From positions 94,108 through 158,107 of the forward strand of contig NZ_LMUF01000064.1 of assembly GCF_009766085.1 (NCBI RefSeq): a stretch of DNA of 64,000 nt, given 5' to 3'. How positions within the stretch are numbered: the stretch's first letter is position 1; every line of letters starts with the position of its first letter. The position numbers and the translations under genes were made by a program. This document shows, in pieces, positions 8,465 to 17,315 of this stretch. Source of the stretch: Burkholderia sp. S171. GTDB taxonomy: Bacteria; Pseudomonadota; Gammaproteobacteria; Burkholderiales; Burkholderiaceae. The notes under the pieces were generated by a model, which was given only the letters and a program-made list of their open reading frames with translations, was not told the origin of the DNA and ran no database searches.

Positions 8465-9433
8465 TTAGCGTCCCCGCAGTGTTTCCGATGGCGATTCACC
8501 GAACATCGCCTTGTAGACCATCGCGAAACGCCCGAGATGCGCGAAGCCGCAATCGAGCGCAATCTCTGCGACCCTCACATCCAAAGGGGCTGCGCGCAAC
8601 GCATCGCGGGCGCGTTCCAGCCGCAATTGCCTCACATACTGCATGGGACTCACGCCGCGAAACTGTTGAAAGCCGTCGCGCAACGTGCGAGCCGAGACGC
8701 CGACGGCCTTGGCAATATCGAGTAATTCCAGCGGCTCCCGGCAATTTGCTTCGATGAACGCCTCCGCGCGCTTCACGAAGCCGGGCGAGACCAGCGAACG
8801 CTTCGAAGCGAAGCCCGACTCTATTGCATTGCCCACATGACCCGTGGCGAACAGATCGATCAGCAAACCTTCCAGATGCGTCGCCACACGCGGATTACTG
8901 CGTGCACTCGCGAGCAATTCGGACGAACTCGCGACCAGTTGCAATTGCTGCATCCAGCCGCGTAAATGCGAGCCGCCCACCGGCACCAGCGCGGCGAAGT
9001 CCTGCACGGCCAGTCCCGCGTGCGTGGTCAGCGCGACGGGATCGATCCGCAGCACAAACTGCTCGCAGCCAGGCGAGAGCAGTGCATCGAAAGCCTGCCC
9101 GGGCGCACATAAAACGCCCTGGTCACGGTTCACTTGCATGGAGCGTCCCATGGTGTGGACTTCCGCGTTGCCGGCAACGCAAAACATCAGCAGGTAATAA
9201 CCGTCTACCGACTGGACGTTCACGCGCATGGCATCGCCGAAAGCGATCGTGCCCAGACCCAGCCCCCCAAGCTTGACGAAATCCATGTGCGAGCGGCCGC
9301 GGCCCGTCCCCGAGGGCACGAGCGCGTGCGGCTGCATCACGCCCGAGATCAGTTCGCGGGTTTCATCGAGGTCAGTCGATTCGAATAATCGATAGCCCCG
9401 CAACGCGTCAGCACGAAAGGCGGCTTGCGACAT
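8465..9433 (-). CDS. andR: AraC/XylS family activator, probable anthranilate dioxygenase regulator AndR
   Basis: A 322-residue protein with an AraC-type N-terminal sensing domain (about residues 1-200) and two C-terminal helix-turn-helices (about 215-320; LLDIAKAVGVSARTLRDGFQ and the AEIALDCGFAHLGRFA segment of the second). XylS/AndR proteins activate aromatic-ring dioxygenase operons with the substrate as inducer. The gene is divergent from the and operon across 245 bases that contain a threefold 12-bp direct repeat. In B. cepacia DBO1, andR adjoins andAcAdAbAa and is an AraC/XylS member, which supports the symbol. Inducer identity is inferred. Confidence 0.82.
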   Translation of the reverse strand: MSQAAFRADALRGYRLFESTDLDETRELISGVMQPHALVPSGTGRGRSHMDFVKLGGLGLGTIAFGDAMRVNVQSVDGYYLLMFCVAGNAEVHTMGRSMQVNRDQGVLCAPGQAFDALLSPGCEQFVLRIDPVALTTHAGLAVQDFAALVPVGGSHLRGWMQQLQLVASSSELLASARSNPRVATHLEGLLIDLFATGHVGNAIESGFASKRSLVSPGFVKRAEAFIEANCREPLELLDIAKAVGVSARTLRDGFQQFRGVSPMQYVRQLRLERARDALRAAPLDVRVAEIALDCGFAHLGRFAMVYKAMFGESPSETLRGR

Positions 9434-9466
9434 GGATGGTTCCGGTCGGTGAAAAAATCACGACGA

Positions 9467-9502
9467 ATGCTCATGCAAATGCTCATGCAATTGCTCAGGC
9501 AG
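9467..9502. promoter_or_regulatory. Three 12-bp direct repeats in the andR-andAc gap
   Basis: Two identical units atgctcatgcaa (9467-9478 and 9479-9490) are followed by a degenerate third (ttgctcaggcag, 9491-9502). They lie just behind the andR start codon and about 180 bases upstream of andAc. AraC/XylS activators bind direct repeats, so this is a candidate operator, but the 12-bp period is shorter than the usual 21 bp and slippage-derived repetition is an alternative. Confidence 0.4.
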
Positions 9503-9678
9503 ATAGTAAGTCACTTCGCCGTTCTACCCGACGCTCGTGCCGCTCAACACCCGACGCCCGGCGAAAACTTGCCGAAAGTGGATAGCGGAGCTTGGCGCGC
9601 AGCCGTTATCGGATAGACCCGCTATTTTGGCGCACCAAAAATCGCAGCACACCACCCCCCACAAAAGGAGAAATCGCC

Positions 9679-10995
9679 TTGGAAACGAATGCGATAAGCG
9701 CCCCGGACGCGCCAAATGCACCGGACGCAAGGGCCGAATTCCCCCTTCGCCCGATGAACCCGCTCGACTCCGCCGCGGTCATTTTTCCCCATGATGACGG
9801 TTCGCGCGTGCCCTACAAGGTCTTTAGCTCACAGGCGGTGTACGAGCGCGAGCAGGAGCGGATCTATCGCGGACCGACCTGGAATTTCGTGGCGCTGGAA
9901 GCGGAAATCCCGAATCCAGGCGATTTCAAAAGCACCTTCGTCGGCGACACGCCGGTAGTTGTTACGCGCAACGACGATGGTTCGCTGGCGGCGTGGGTCA
10001 ACCGCTGCGCGCATCGCGGCGCGTCCGTGTGCAGGAAGTCCCGTGGCAACGCAAGCTCGCACACATGCGTGTACCACCAGTGGAGTTTCGACAAGAGCGG
10101 CAACCTGCTGGGCGTACCGTTTCGGCGCGGCCAAAAGGGCATGACCGGCATGCCCGCCGACTTCGATCCAAAGAATCACAGCTTGCGAAAGCTTCGGGTG
10201 GAGAGTTATCGCGGCTTGGTGTTCGCGACGTTCAGCGAAACAGTCGGTCCCTTGCCTGAGTATCTTGGCGCGGAAATGCGGCCCTGGATTGATCGGATTT
10301 TTCACAAGCCGATTGAATATCTTGGCTGCACGCGGCAGTTTTCAAAGTCGAACTGGAAGCTCTATTTCGAGAACGTGAAGGACCCGTATCACGCGAGCAT
10401 GCTGCACTTGTTCCATACGACGTTCAACATTTTCCGCGTCGGCATGAAGGCGCGTTCCATACCCGATGCAACCCATGGACTGCACAGCATCATCACGGTG
10501 ACGAAGACCGGCGAGGACACGTCGGCCGCCTACAAGCAGCAGAACATTCGCTCCTTCGACGAAGGCTTCGTGCTTGAAGACGATTCCATCCTCGGCCTGA
10601 TCTCCGAATACGAAGAAGACACGACCAATCATATTCAGCCGATCTTCCCGCAACTCGTGATCCAGCAGATTCACAACACGCTGGTCGCACGGCAGTTGCT
10701 GCCTAAAGGACCGAATAGCTTCGAGCTGATTTTCCACTTCTTCGGTTATACCGACGACACGCCTGAGATGCGCGAGCTGCGCATCAAGCAGGCCAACCTG
10801 GTGGGACCGGCCGGCTATATCTCGATGGAAGACACGGAAGCCACTGAACTGGTCCAGCGCGGCACGATCCGCGACGCCGGCGCGACGTCGGTGATCGAAA
10901 TGTCGCGCGGCAATCCGGACCAGCAGGACACGGTCATCACCGAAAGCCTGATCCGCAAGTTCTGGGTCGGCTACCAGAAGCTGATGGGATATTGA
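9679..10995 (+). CDS. andAc: Anthranilate 1,2-dioxygenase, large (alpha) subunit
   Basis: The catalytic subunit of a three-component Rieske dioxygenase that converts anthranilate to catechol with loss of CO2 and ammonia. The Rieske 2Fe-2S ligands are C110-x-H112 and C130-x2-H133. The mononuclear iron site has the D235-x2-H238-x4-H243 pattern in the family helix. I chose a TTG start at 9679 (438 residues) because AAAGGAG lies 8 bases upstream; an ATG at 9754 (MNPLDS) would give 413 residues and lacks such a site. It is first in the order Ac-Ad-Ab-Aa, as in B. cepacia DBO1. Substrate assignment rests on this gene order and general resemblance; salicylate-type substrates remain possible. Confidence 0.88.
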   Translation: METNAISAPDAPNAPDARAEFPLRPMNPLDSAAVIFPHDDGSRVPYKVFSSQAVYEREQERIYRGPTWNFVALEAEIPNPGDFKSTFVGDTPVVVTRNDDGSLAAWVNRCAHRGASVCRKSRGNASSHTCVYHQWSFDKSGNLLGVPFRRGQKGMTGMPADFDPKNHSLRKLRVESYRGLVFATFSETVGPLPEYLGAEMRPWIDRIFHKPIEYLGCTRQFSKSNWKLYFENVKDPYHASMLHLFHTTFNIFRVGMKARSIPDATHGLHSIITVTKTGEDTSAAYKQQNIRSFDEGFVLEDDSILGLISEYEEDTTNHIQPIFPQLVIQQIHNTLVARQLLPKGPNSFELIFHFFGYTDDTPEMRELRIKQANLVGPAGYISMEDTEATELVQRGTIRDAGATSVIEMSRGNPDQQDTVITESLIRKFWVGYQKLMGY

Positions 10996-11013
10996 ACGTC
11001 GAGGAAAAAGATC

Positions 11014-11487
11014 ATGGAAGCAATGAAGCTGTGGTTCGAACTGCACATGCTGCAGGATCAATACATCAACAACCTCGACAACGACCGTCTTGAAGCGTGG
11101 CCGACGCTCTTCACCGAGGACTGTCTTTACGAGATCGTACCGAAGGAAAACGCCGACCTGGGCCTTCCAATCGGCATCATCTACTGCAACAACCAGAAGA
11201 TGCTGCGCGACCGCGTGGTGTCGCTGCGCAATGCCAATATCTTCGAGGAACACAGCTACCGGCACATGACGTCGGGGCTCTGCGTGATGACGGAGAAGGA
11301 CGGCGTGATCGAGACGGAAAGCAACTACGTGGTAATCCAGACGCGCACGAATGGCGAGTCGAGTGTGTATCAGGCGGGCAAGTACTACGACAAGGTGGTG
11401 CGTACCGACGCCGGTTTGCGTTACCAGTCAAAGCGCGTGATCTACGACACCTCGCGTGTGCAGACCCTGCTCGCCACACCGATCTGA
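11014..11487 (+). CDS. andAd: Anthranilate 1,2-dioxygenase, small (beta) subunit
   Basis: A 157-residue protein of the NTF2-like ring-hydroxylating dioxygenase beta-subunit family. It opens with a long helix (LWFELHMLQDQYINNLDN), then DRLEAWPTLFTEDCLYEI, the hallmark of the family, and a four-strand sheet ending in the QSKRVIYDTSRVQTLL strand. Beta subunits stabilise the alpha3-beta3 hexamer. GAGGAAA precedes the ATG, and it begins 18 bases after andAc, so it is cotranscribed. Confidence 0.9.
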   Translation: MEAMKLWFELHMLQDQYINNLDNDRLEAWPTLFTEDCLYEIVPKENADLGLPIGIIYCNNQKMLRDRVVSLRNANIFEEHSYRHMTSGLCVMTEKDGVIETESNYVVIQTRTNGESSVYQAGKYYDKVVRTDAGLRYQSKRVIYDTSRVQTLLATPI

Positions 11488-11498
11488 AGGGGATAAGA

Positions 11499-11822
11499 AT
11501 GAACCAGTTGGCTCAAGCCTGGTTTCCAGTCGGCGCACTCGATGACTTCGAAGAAGGTGAACCGGTCGCGGTTGTTGCGGGTAACAAACCTATCGCTATT
11601 TTCCGTCTAGGCGAAGAAATTTTCGCGCTGCACGATCTTTGTACACATGGTCACGCACGTCTTTCAGAGGGGTTCGTGGAGAACGGTTGTGTCGAATGTC
11701 CCTTGCATCAAGGGCTCGTCGATATTCGCACGGGTGCGCCGCAGTGCGCGCCTATAGTGGAAGCGGTTCGCGCGTATCCGGTTCGCATCAACGAGGGCAG
11801 TGTCGAGATCCATGTCGAATGA
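11499..11822 (+). CDS. andAb: Anthranilate dioxygenase Rieske ferredoxin
   Basis: A 107-residue small Rieske 2Fe-2S ferredoxin with ligands C48-x-H50 and C67-x2-H70 (CTHGH and CPLHQG). It carries electrons from the reductase to the oxygenase. The start ATG at 11499 follows AAGGGG and lies 11 bases after andAd. Its 3' end overlaps the reductase start by 11 bases, which suggests translational coupling. Confidence 0.9.
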   Translation: MNQLAQAWFPVGALDDFEEGEPVAVVAGNKPIAIFRLGEEIFALHDLCTHGHARLSEGFVENGCVECPLHQGLVDIRTGAPQCAPIVEAVRAYPVRINEGSVEIHVE

Positions 11823-13032
11823 AGCGTATGTGATTGTCGGCGCGGGGCACGCTGCGCGACGTGCCGCCGAGACGCTTCGGCTAAAGGCGCCGGAGAGCCG
11901 CATCGTGATGATCGGCGAGGAAGCGGAACTGCCTTACGACCGGCCGGTGTTATCGAAGGATGCATTGCTTGGGATCGAAGGCGAGCAACGCGCCTTTATC
12001 CACGATGCTGACTGGTATGCGCAGCAGCGTATCGAGATGCGGTTGGGCGTGCGGGTGACCGCGATCGATCGTGAGCAGCGGTGCGTGCATCTTAGCGATG
12101 GCGAGCGGGTCGGCTATCAGCGTCTGCTGATCGCAACCGGATCACGCGTGCGGCGCTTTAGCGGACCGGTCGATGACGGCGTGAAGCTGCATTACGTTCG
12201 CACCATCGCCGATGCACGCGCGCTGCGCGAAGCGCTCGTACCGGGCGCTCAGGTGGCTGTGCTCGGCGGCGGTTTTATCGGGCTGGAAGTGGCGGCGTCG
12301 GCGGTATCGCGTGGCTGCGTGGTGACGGTGATCGAGCCCGCAAGCCGTCTATTGCAGCGCTCAATGCCAGCCGAAGTGGGCGCGTTCATGCTCGGATTGC
12401 ATCGGCGTCATGGCGTGGATATGCAACTCGGCACCACGCCGCTTGCTATCGAAAAGACGCCCACGGGCGCGATGGTTAAAACCGATCGCGGCGACGTGCC
12501 TGCGGACGTGGTGGTGATCGGCATAGGCGTCGTGCCTAACGTGGAGCTAGCGGTATCCGGGAGATTGCTGGTCGATAACGGCATTGTGGTGGATCAACAC
12601 TGCCGCACCGCCGACCCACTGATCTTCGCGGCAGGCGAAGTGACGAGCCACTTCAACGTTCTGCTGGGACGGCATGTGCGCGTGGAGTCGTGGCAAGTGG
12701 CGGAGAACCAGCCTGCTGTGGCTGCCGTGAACATGCTTGGCGGCGAAGAGCCATACGCTGAGATGCCGTGGCTTTGGTCTGATCAATATGACTGCAATCT
12801 GCAGACGCTGGGCATTTTTGCGGCGCATCAATCGGTCTTTAAACGAGGCGATCCGCAAGGCAATGCGTTCTGCATGCTGGCGCTTGGCGCGGACGACAGA
12901 CTCGAGGCCGTGGTGACGGTGAATTGCGGCCGGGAAGTGGCGGTATGCCGCCGGTTGATGGCGGCAGGAAAAGTGCTTGACGGCGCCCGTCTCGCCGATC
13001 TGGACACCCCGCTTAAAGCCTTGCTCAAATAG
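11812..13032 (+). CDS. andAa: Anthranilate dioxygenase ferredoxin reductase
   Basis: A 406-residue FAD/NADH-dependent ferredoxin reductase of the BphA4/rubredoxin-reductase type. The N-terminal FAD motif is VIVGAGHAARRAAE, followed by YDRPVLSK (flavin contact). The NAD motif GGGFIGLEVAAS is near residue 150, and the IFAAGEV FAD-ribityl motif is near 270. It passes electrons from NADH to the AndAb ferredoxin. The start was set at ATG 11812 (MSNEAY), inside the end of andAb. Confidence 0.9.
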   Translation: MSNEAYVIVGAGHAARRAAETLRLKAPESRIVMIGEEAELPYDRPVLSKDALLGIEGEQRAFIHDADWYAQQRIEMRLGVRVTAIDREQRCVHLSDGERVGYQRLLIATGSRVRRFSGPVDDGVKLHYVRTIADARALREALVPGAQVAVLGGGFIGLEVAASAVSRGCVVTVIEPASRLLQRSMPAEVGAFMLGLHRRHGVDMQLGTTPLAIEKTPTGAMVKTDRGDVPADVVVIGIGVVPNVELAVSGRLLVDNGIVVDQHCRTADPLIFAAGEVTSHFNVLLGRHVRVESWQVAENQPAVAAVNMLGGEEPYAEMPWLWSDQYDCNLQTLGIFAAHQSVFKRGDPQGNAFCMLALGADDRLEAVVTVNCGREVAVCRRLMAAGKVLDGARLADLDTPLKALLK

Positions 13033-13212
13033 AGGCACGTCGTGGCCCAAAGGCTGCGGCTAAGCCGAAACGAAAGCTTATTCGGAAAGCCCGGGGAGCG
13101 CGCGGGTATGATCTACGTCTGGAAGTTTCTGGGGCGGTGAAAGAAGAGTGGCGGGAATCTGTCCACCCTTCACCGCCGCGAACAAACTGGTCGTAGAGGA
13201 GAGACTCAACGC

Positions 13213-14463
13213 ATGAAGTTCGACACAGTCGTGCTGGGCGCGGGCATCGTGGGTGTATCGATCGCCATTCATTTGCAAAAGCGTGGCCGCTCGGTCGCGC
13301 TGGTGGACCGCAAGCATCCCGGACTCGAAACCTCGTTTGGCAACGCGGGGCTGCTGCAGCGCGAGGGTGTCTATCCCTACGCGCTTCCCCGCGACTTTGG
13401 CACGCTGTTGCACTACGCTCGCAATTCGTCTATCGATGTTCATTACCATCGCGAAGCATTGCCCGCGCTCGCGCCATTCCTCTGGGCGTATTGGCGCAAT
13501 TCCGAACCCGCGCGCCATGCCGCCATCGCGCGCCAGTACGCCACCCTGATCGAACATTGCGTGACCGAGCACGAGATCCTCGCGCGGGAAGCGAACGTTG
13601 AGTCATTGCTGCGGCCAACGGGCTGGATCAAGGTGTTCCACAGTGCCGCCTCTCAGGATGGCGAATTGCGCGACGCCGAGCGGTGGCATCGCGAGTTTGG
13701 CGTGCAATACAAGCTCCTCGATCCGGCGACGTTGCAACTAGCGGAACCGCATCTCGACCGCTCGCTAGTGGGCGGTTTGCACTACACCGATGCGGTGTCG
13801 GTCACGGACCCGGGCGCGTTGGTCGCGGGTTACGCGGCTTACTTCGAACGTCTGGGCGGCCGCTTCCTGACCGGCGATGCCACCTCGCTGGAAGCCGAAG
13901 GCGACGGTTGGCGCGTAACGACGCAAGACGGTCCGGTTAGTGCGTCGTCGGCGGTGATCGCGTTGGGTCCGTGGGCGAAAGACGTGACGTCGGCGCTGGG
14001 CTACAAGCTGCCGCTCGCGGTCAAGCGGGGTTATCACATGCATTACGCGCCGCAACCCGGGACGATGTTGAATCATCCTGTGCTGGACGTGGATAACGGC
14101 TTCCTGCTCGCACCAATGGCACGCGGCATTCGGCTGACAACGGGTGTCGAACTGGCGGATCGCGATGCGCCGAAGACGCCGGTGCAGTTGATGCGTGCCG
14201 AGCCCTTGGCGCGTACGCTGTTCCCGCTCGGCGAGCGGGTCGATGACGAACCGTGGATGGGCCGGCGTCCGTGTACACCCGACATGATGCCAATCATTGG
14301 TCCCGCGCCGCGTCACAAGACCATGTGGTTCGCGTTCGGACACGCGCATCATGGTTTGACACTCGGCGCGGTGACCGGGCGGCTGATTGCATCGATGATG
14401 ACGGGGGAGGAACCGTTTGTTGATGTCACACCGTTCAGGGCTGATCGCTTCGAATCGGTTTGA
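13213..14463 (+). CDS. FAD-dependent D-amino acid dehydrogenase-like oxidoreductase (DadA type)
   Basis: A 416-residue DAO-family flavoprotein. The Rossmann motif VVLGAGIVGVSIAIHL opens the protein and is followed by ETSFGNAGLL, the flavin-contact loop seen in DadA. The C-terminal segment GRRPCTPDMMPIIGPAP plus FGHAHHGLTLG is the usual DadA/glycine-oxidase ending. It probably deaminates a D-amino or imino acid and passes electrons to the respiratory chain. GGAGAG precedes the ATG. It begins 180 bases after the and operon on the same strand but has no obvious functional tie to it. Confidence 0.85.
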   Translation: MKFDTVVLGAGIVGVSIAIHLQKRGRSVALVDRKHPGLETSFGNAGLLQREGVYPYALPRDFGTLLHYARNSSIDVHYHREALPALAPFLWAYWRNSEPARHAAIARQYATLIEHCVTEHEILAREANVESLLRPTGWIKVFHSAASQDGELRDAERWHREFGVQYKLLDPATLQLAEPHLDRSLVGGLHYTDAVSVTDPGALVAGYAAYFERLGGRFLTGDATSLEAEGDGWRVTTQDGPVSASSAVIALGPWAKDVTSALGYKLPLAVKRGYHMHYAPQPGTMLNHPVLDVDNGFLLAPMARGIRLTTGVELADRDAPKTPVQLMRAEPLARTLFPLGERVDDEPWMGRRPCTPDMMPIIGPAPRHKTMWFAFGHAHHGLTLGAVTGRLIASMMTGEEPFVDVTPFRADRFESV

Positions 14464-14634
14464 AACCGGCCGCGTTTGGGCGCATCCACTCCCGCACGCG
14501 CTCGGTTACCTGACACAGCGCTTGCTCTGAAAATTTATCGATAGCCCCGTAGAATTGGGTCAGACGCCCAGGCATCTCCCGCTCGTTCCGGCCCAAAGCC
14601 GGACGCTCAATCCGACCTCATCTTGCCAACGCCA

Positions 14635-15240
14635 ATGAACGCTACCGCACCCGAAAACCACGCGAACCAACCTGAGATCTGGCTGATCCGCCATGGTGAA
14701 ACCGCATGGAGCCTGTCCGGCCAGCACACGGGCCGCACCGATATTCCGCTGACCGACCACGGGCGCGAACAGGCGCGTTCGCTACGGCCTGTGCTCGCGG
14801 CGCAGTCCTTCGACCTCGTGCTGTGCAGCCCGATGTCTCGTGCTCGGGACACCTGTGCCGAAGCGGGGTTGGGTGCTCAAGCAGAGGAAGAGCCGCGCCT
14901 GAGCGAATGGAACTACGGTATCTATGAAGGCCGCACGACGCACGATATCCGCGCTGAAGATCCTGACTGGGCCGTGTGGACTTCGCCCATGCCCGAGGGC
15001 GAAAACGTAGAAGACATCCAGGCGCGGGCTGAGTCGCTGATCGCGCGGCTGCTTGCCACTAAAGGGCGCATCGCTTTGTTTTCGCACGCGCATTTTCTGC
15101 GCGTTCTGGGTGCCTGCTGGATGGCTGATTCAGCGGCGCTGGGAGCACATTTACTGCTCGATACCGCTTCAGTCAGTGTGCTGGGTTTCGATCGCGAAAC
15201 CAGGGCGCTGAGGCAATGGAATGTGCGTCCTCAATCGTAG
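14635..15240 (+). CDS. Histidine phosphatase family protein (GpmB/CobC-like)
   Basis: A 201-residue phosphatase with LIRHGET (H20), SPMSRARDTC (second arginine), the acid in LSEWNYGIYEG, and the last histidine in FSHAHFLR. The tight LSEWNYG..EG motif places it in the phosphoglycerate mutase/alpha-ribazole phosphatase branch. The substrate is not evident. The start was set at ATG 14635; a TTG four codons earlier is possible. It converges on the SDR gene 15 bases away. Confidence 0.85.
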   Translation: MNATAPENHANQPEIWLIRHGETAWSLSGQHTGRTDIPLTDHGREQARSLRPVLAAQSFDLVLCSPMSRARDTCAEAGLGAQAEEEPRLSEWNYGIYEGRTTHDIRAEDPDWAVWTSPMPEGENVEDIQARAESLIARLLATKGRIALFSHAHFLRVLGACWMADSAALGAHLLLDTASVSVLGFDRETRALRQWNVRPQS

Positions 15241-15255
15241 GGCCGGGCTTGGAGA

Positions 15256-15939
15256 TCAAAACAAGTCCTCGTGCCGGCAATTCACGAGGATCTCCGCGAC
15301 GCTCGCGGTATTCGGCATCGCAATAGTGTTCGCGATCAGCAAGGCCAGATCCTCGGGCTGGGTCATGGCCTGAGGTTCAAGATCGGCTATGCCCGCCGCC
15401 ATGTCGGTATTGACGAAGCCCGGGCAGATAGCGGTCGCGCGAATGCCGTCATTCCAGCCGGCTCGCCGCACGGCATGATTCAACGCGATCACCGCATGCT
15501 TGGACATCTGGTAACCCGCGTTCAGGTTCTTCACGCGCTTGCCTGATAACGACGCAATCTGCACGACGCGTGCATCGCCGGGCTTGCGCAGATGCGGCAA
15601 CGCGGCCTGGATCAGGCGGAAGGGCGCCTTCACGTTGATATCGAGCGTTTCCTCCAGAAGCTCATCGGTGCCGTCCTCAAGCGTGATGTGCGTGCAGATT
15701 CCCGCGTTGTTGATCAGGACATCTATGCGGCCAAAATGCGCGACGGTCGCGTCGACCCAGCGACGCGCGCTCAGCGGATCGCGTGCTTCATACGCAAAGG
15801 TGAAAGCATCGAAGGGGATATGCGCCGACGAAGGGTCCCGCATGCCCAGCGACAGCCGATAACCGCGCCGGTGCAATTCTGTCGCTACCGCCAGGCCAAT
15901 GCCGCGATTCGCGCCGGAGATCATCGCTACCTTGTCCAT
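15256..15939 (-). CDS. SDR family oxidoreductase, last gene of the FAD/ABC operon
   Basis: A 227-residue short-chain dehydrogenase. It has the cofactor motif SGANRGIG, NNAG in INNAGI, the catalytic serine in IASLSG, YQMSK, and the PGFVNTDM stretch. It starts 15 bases after the stop of the upstream FAD oxidase and should be the last gene of the operon beginning at 20359. It may reduce or oxidise a product of the two flavoproteins; this is inference from position. Confidence 0.88.
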   Translation of the reverse strand: MDKVAMISGANRGIGLAVATELHRRGYRLSLGMRDPSSAHIPFDAFTFAYEARDPLSARRWVDATVAHFGRIDVLINNAGICTHITLEDGTDELLEETLDINVKAPFRLIQAALPHLRKPGDARVVQIASLSGKRVKNLNAGYQMSKHAVIALNHAVRRAGWNDGIRATAICPGFVNTDMAAGIADLEPQAMTQPEDLALLIANTIAMPNTASVAEILVNCRHEDLF

Positions 15940-15954
15940 GCTTGAGGTCCTTGC

Positions 15955-17295
15955 TTAAAAGCCTGCGTCGATAACGATCTTCGTGCCGTCACTGAAACGG
16001 CTTAGCCGGAACATGTGCGGATCGACGAGCGGTGTGTCGTTGGTGACCAGGTCCGCCATCAGTTTTCCCGCAGCCGGACCAATGCCAAATCCATGCCCTG
16101 AGAACCCCGTGCCAATGAAGAGCCCCGGCACGCTTTCAACGCCCGATATCACGGGAATGGCATCAGGCGTCACGTCCATGAGACCCGCCCAACGCTGCGC
16201 GATGCGCGCACCGCTCATATGCGGAAAGACCTTCACGAACTCACGCAGGCCGGCATCGGTATAGGCGGAAATAGGCTCGGGGTCGAGCGTGCGAATGTCT
16301 TCGAAGGCGGTCCGCTGATCAAGCGCCCAATGACGCGGCCGACGCAGTTCATCGAAGAAACGCGCACCCAAGCCAATCCGCATTGCGCCCATCTGACTCT
16401 TGAGCGCAGGGATATATTGAGGAAGCAGCCGGAAGCTGTCAGGCGTGATATCGGTGTACGTACGAAAGCCGAACGCAATCGTATAACCGCCGTCAGCGCG
16501 CTTGCGGAACGAAAATTCCTTGTTGCTGGCGCTCACGGCGGGACCACCTTCTATAGGCGATGTCCGCAGCACGGAAGCCTTCACCATCAACTGCGGCACG
16601 TTGATGTCCAGGTTCCCGCAGAAGAGCCGCGACCACGCGCCGCCCGCGACCACCACACTCTTGCAGCGGATTGTGCCTAGCTCGGTCACCACCGCGCTGA
16701 CGCGTCCCGCACTTGTTTCCACGCCGCGCACCGCGCACGGCGTGAGTATTTTCACGCCGCGTTTGCGCAGTGCATTTGCTATAGCCGGTGCGGCTTTCTG
16801 CGGTTCGGCGCGGCCATCGCCGGCTGTGTACAGTCCGCCCTTGAACGTCTTTGTTGCGCCCGGCAATAAACCGGCGACGGTCTTGGGATCGACTTCACGG
16901 GTATCGAATGCATCGCTCCCGGCTAGCGCACGGGCTTTTTCAAGCCATACGCGATGCCCTTCCATCTTCGCGTCGTCGTTAGCCATGTACAGGATGCCGC
17001 ATTGCTTGAAACCGGTATCGATGCCAAGTGTCTGGTCGAGCGTGCGCCACAGTTTCAGGCTTTCTATACTCAGTTCGAACTCGCGCATGTCGCGATGCGT
17101 GACACGTACCCAGCCCCAGTTACGGCTGGATTGTTCGCCTGCTATATAGCCCTTCTCGCATAGCGCTACGCGCAGCCCTTTGTCGCTCAGATACAGTGCC
17201 GTACTCACGCCAATAATCCCGCCACCGACCACCACGACATCCACTTCGTGCGGCAGGGTGGTGTCGTCGGTGACGGTCTCGACTGGTGGTCCCAT
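15955..17295 (-). CDS. FAD-dependent amine/amino acid oxidoreductase (DAO family)
   Basis: A 446-residue flavoprotein with the FAD motif VVVVGGGIIGVSTALYL (about residues 20-36), then GYIAGEQSSRNWGWVR, and the C-terminal GLFIGTGFSGHGFGIGPAAG that places the flavin's ribityl chain. This ending is typical of sarcosine/D-amino-acid/opine-type oxidases. Because it sits between a permease gene and an SDR gene in one operon, its substrate is probably the compound taken up by the linked transporter. Nothing in the sequence identifies that compound. Confidence 0.87.
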   Translation of the reverse strand: MGPPVETVTDDTTLPHEVDVVVVGGGIIGVSTALYLSDKGLRVALCEKGYIAGEQSSRNWGWVRVTHRDMREFELSIESLKLWRTLDQTLGIDTGFKQCGILYMANDDAKMEGHRVWLEKARALAGSDAFDTREVDPKTVAGLLPGATKTFKGGLYTAGDGRAEPQKAAPAIANALRKRGVKILTPCAVRGVETSAGRVSAVVTELGTIRCKSVVVAGGAWSRLFCGNLDINVPQLMVKASVLRTSPIEGGPAVSASNKEFSFRKRADGGYTIAFGFRTYTDITPDSFRLLPQYIPALKSQMGAMRIGLGARFFDELRRPRHWALDQRTAFEDIRTLDPEPISAYTDAGLREFVKVFPHMSGARIAQRWAGLMDVTPDAIPVISGVESVPGLFIGTGFSGHGFGIGPAAGKLMADLVTNDTPLVDPHMFRLSRFSDGTKIVIDAGF

Positions 17296-17315
17296 AAGCT
17301 TGTTATTCCCCGCCT

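Noticed and set aside
9425-9616. Small plus-strand frame covering the andR-andAc repeats
   Set aside because: It is a frame created by the 12-bp repeats, without a ribosome binding site and overlapping the promoter region.
10342-11265. Open frame of 307 codons opposite andAc/andAd
   Set aside because: The plus strand carries two clearly recognised dioxygenase subunits.
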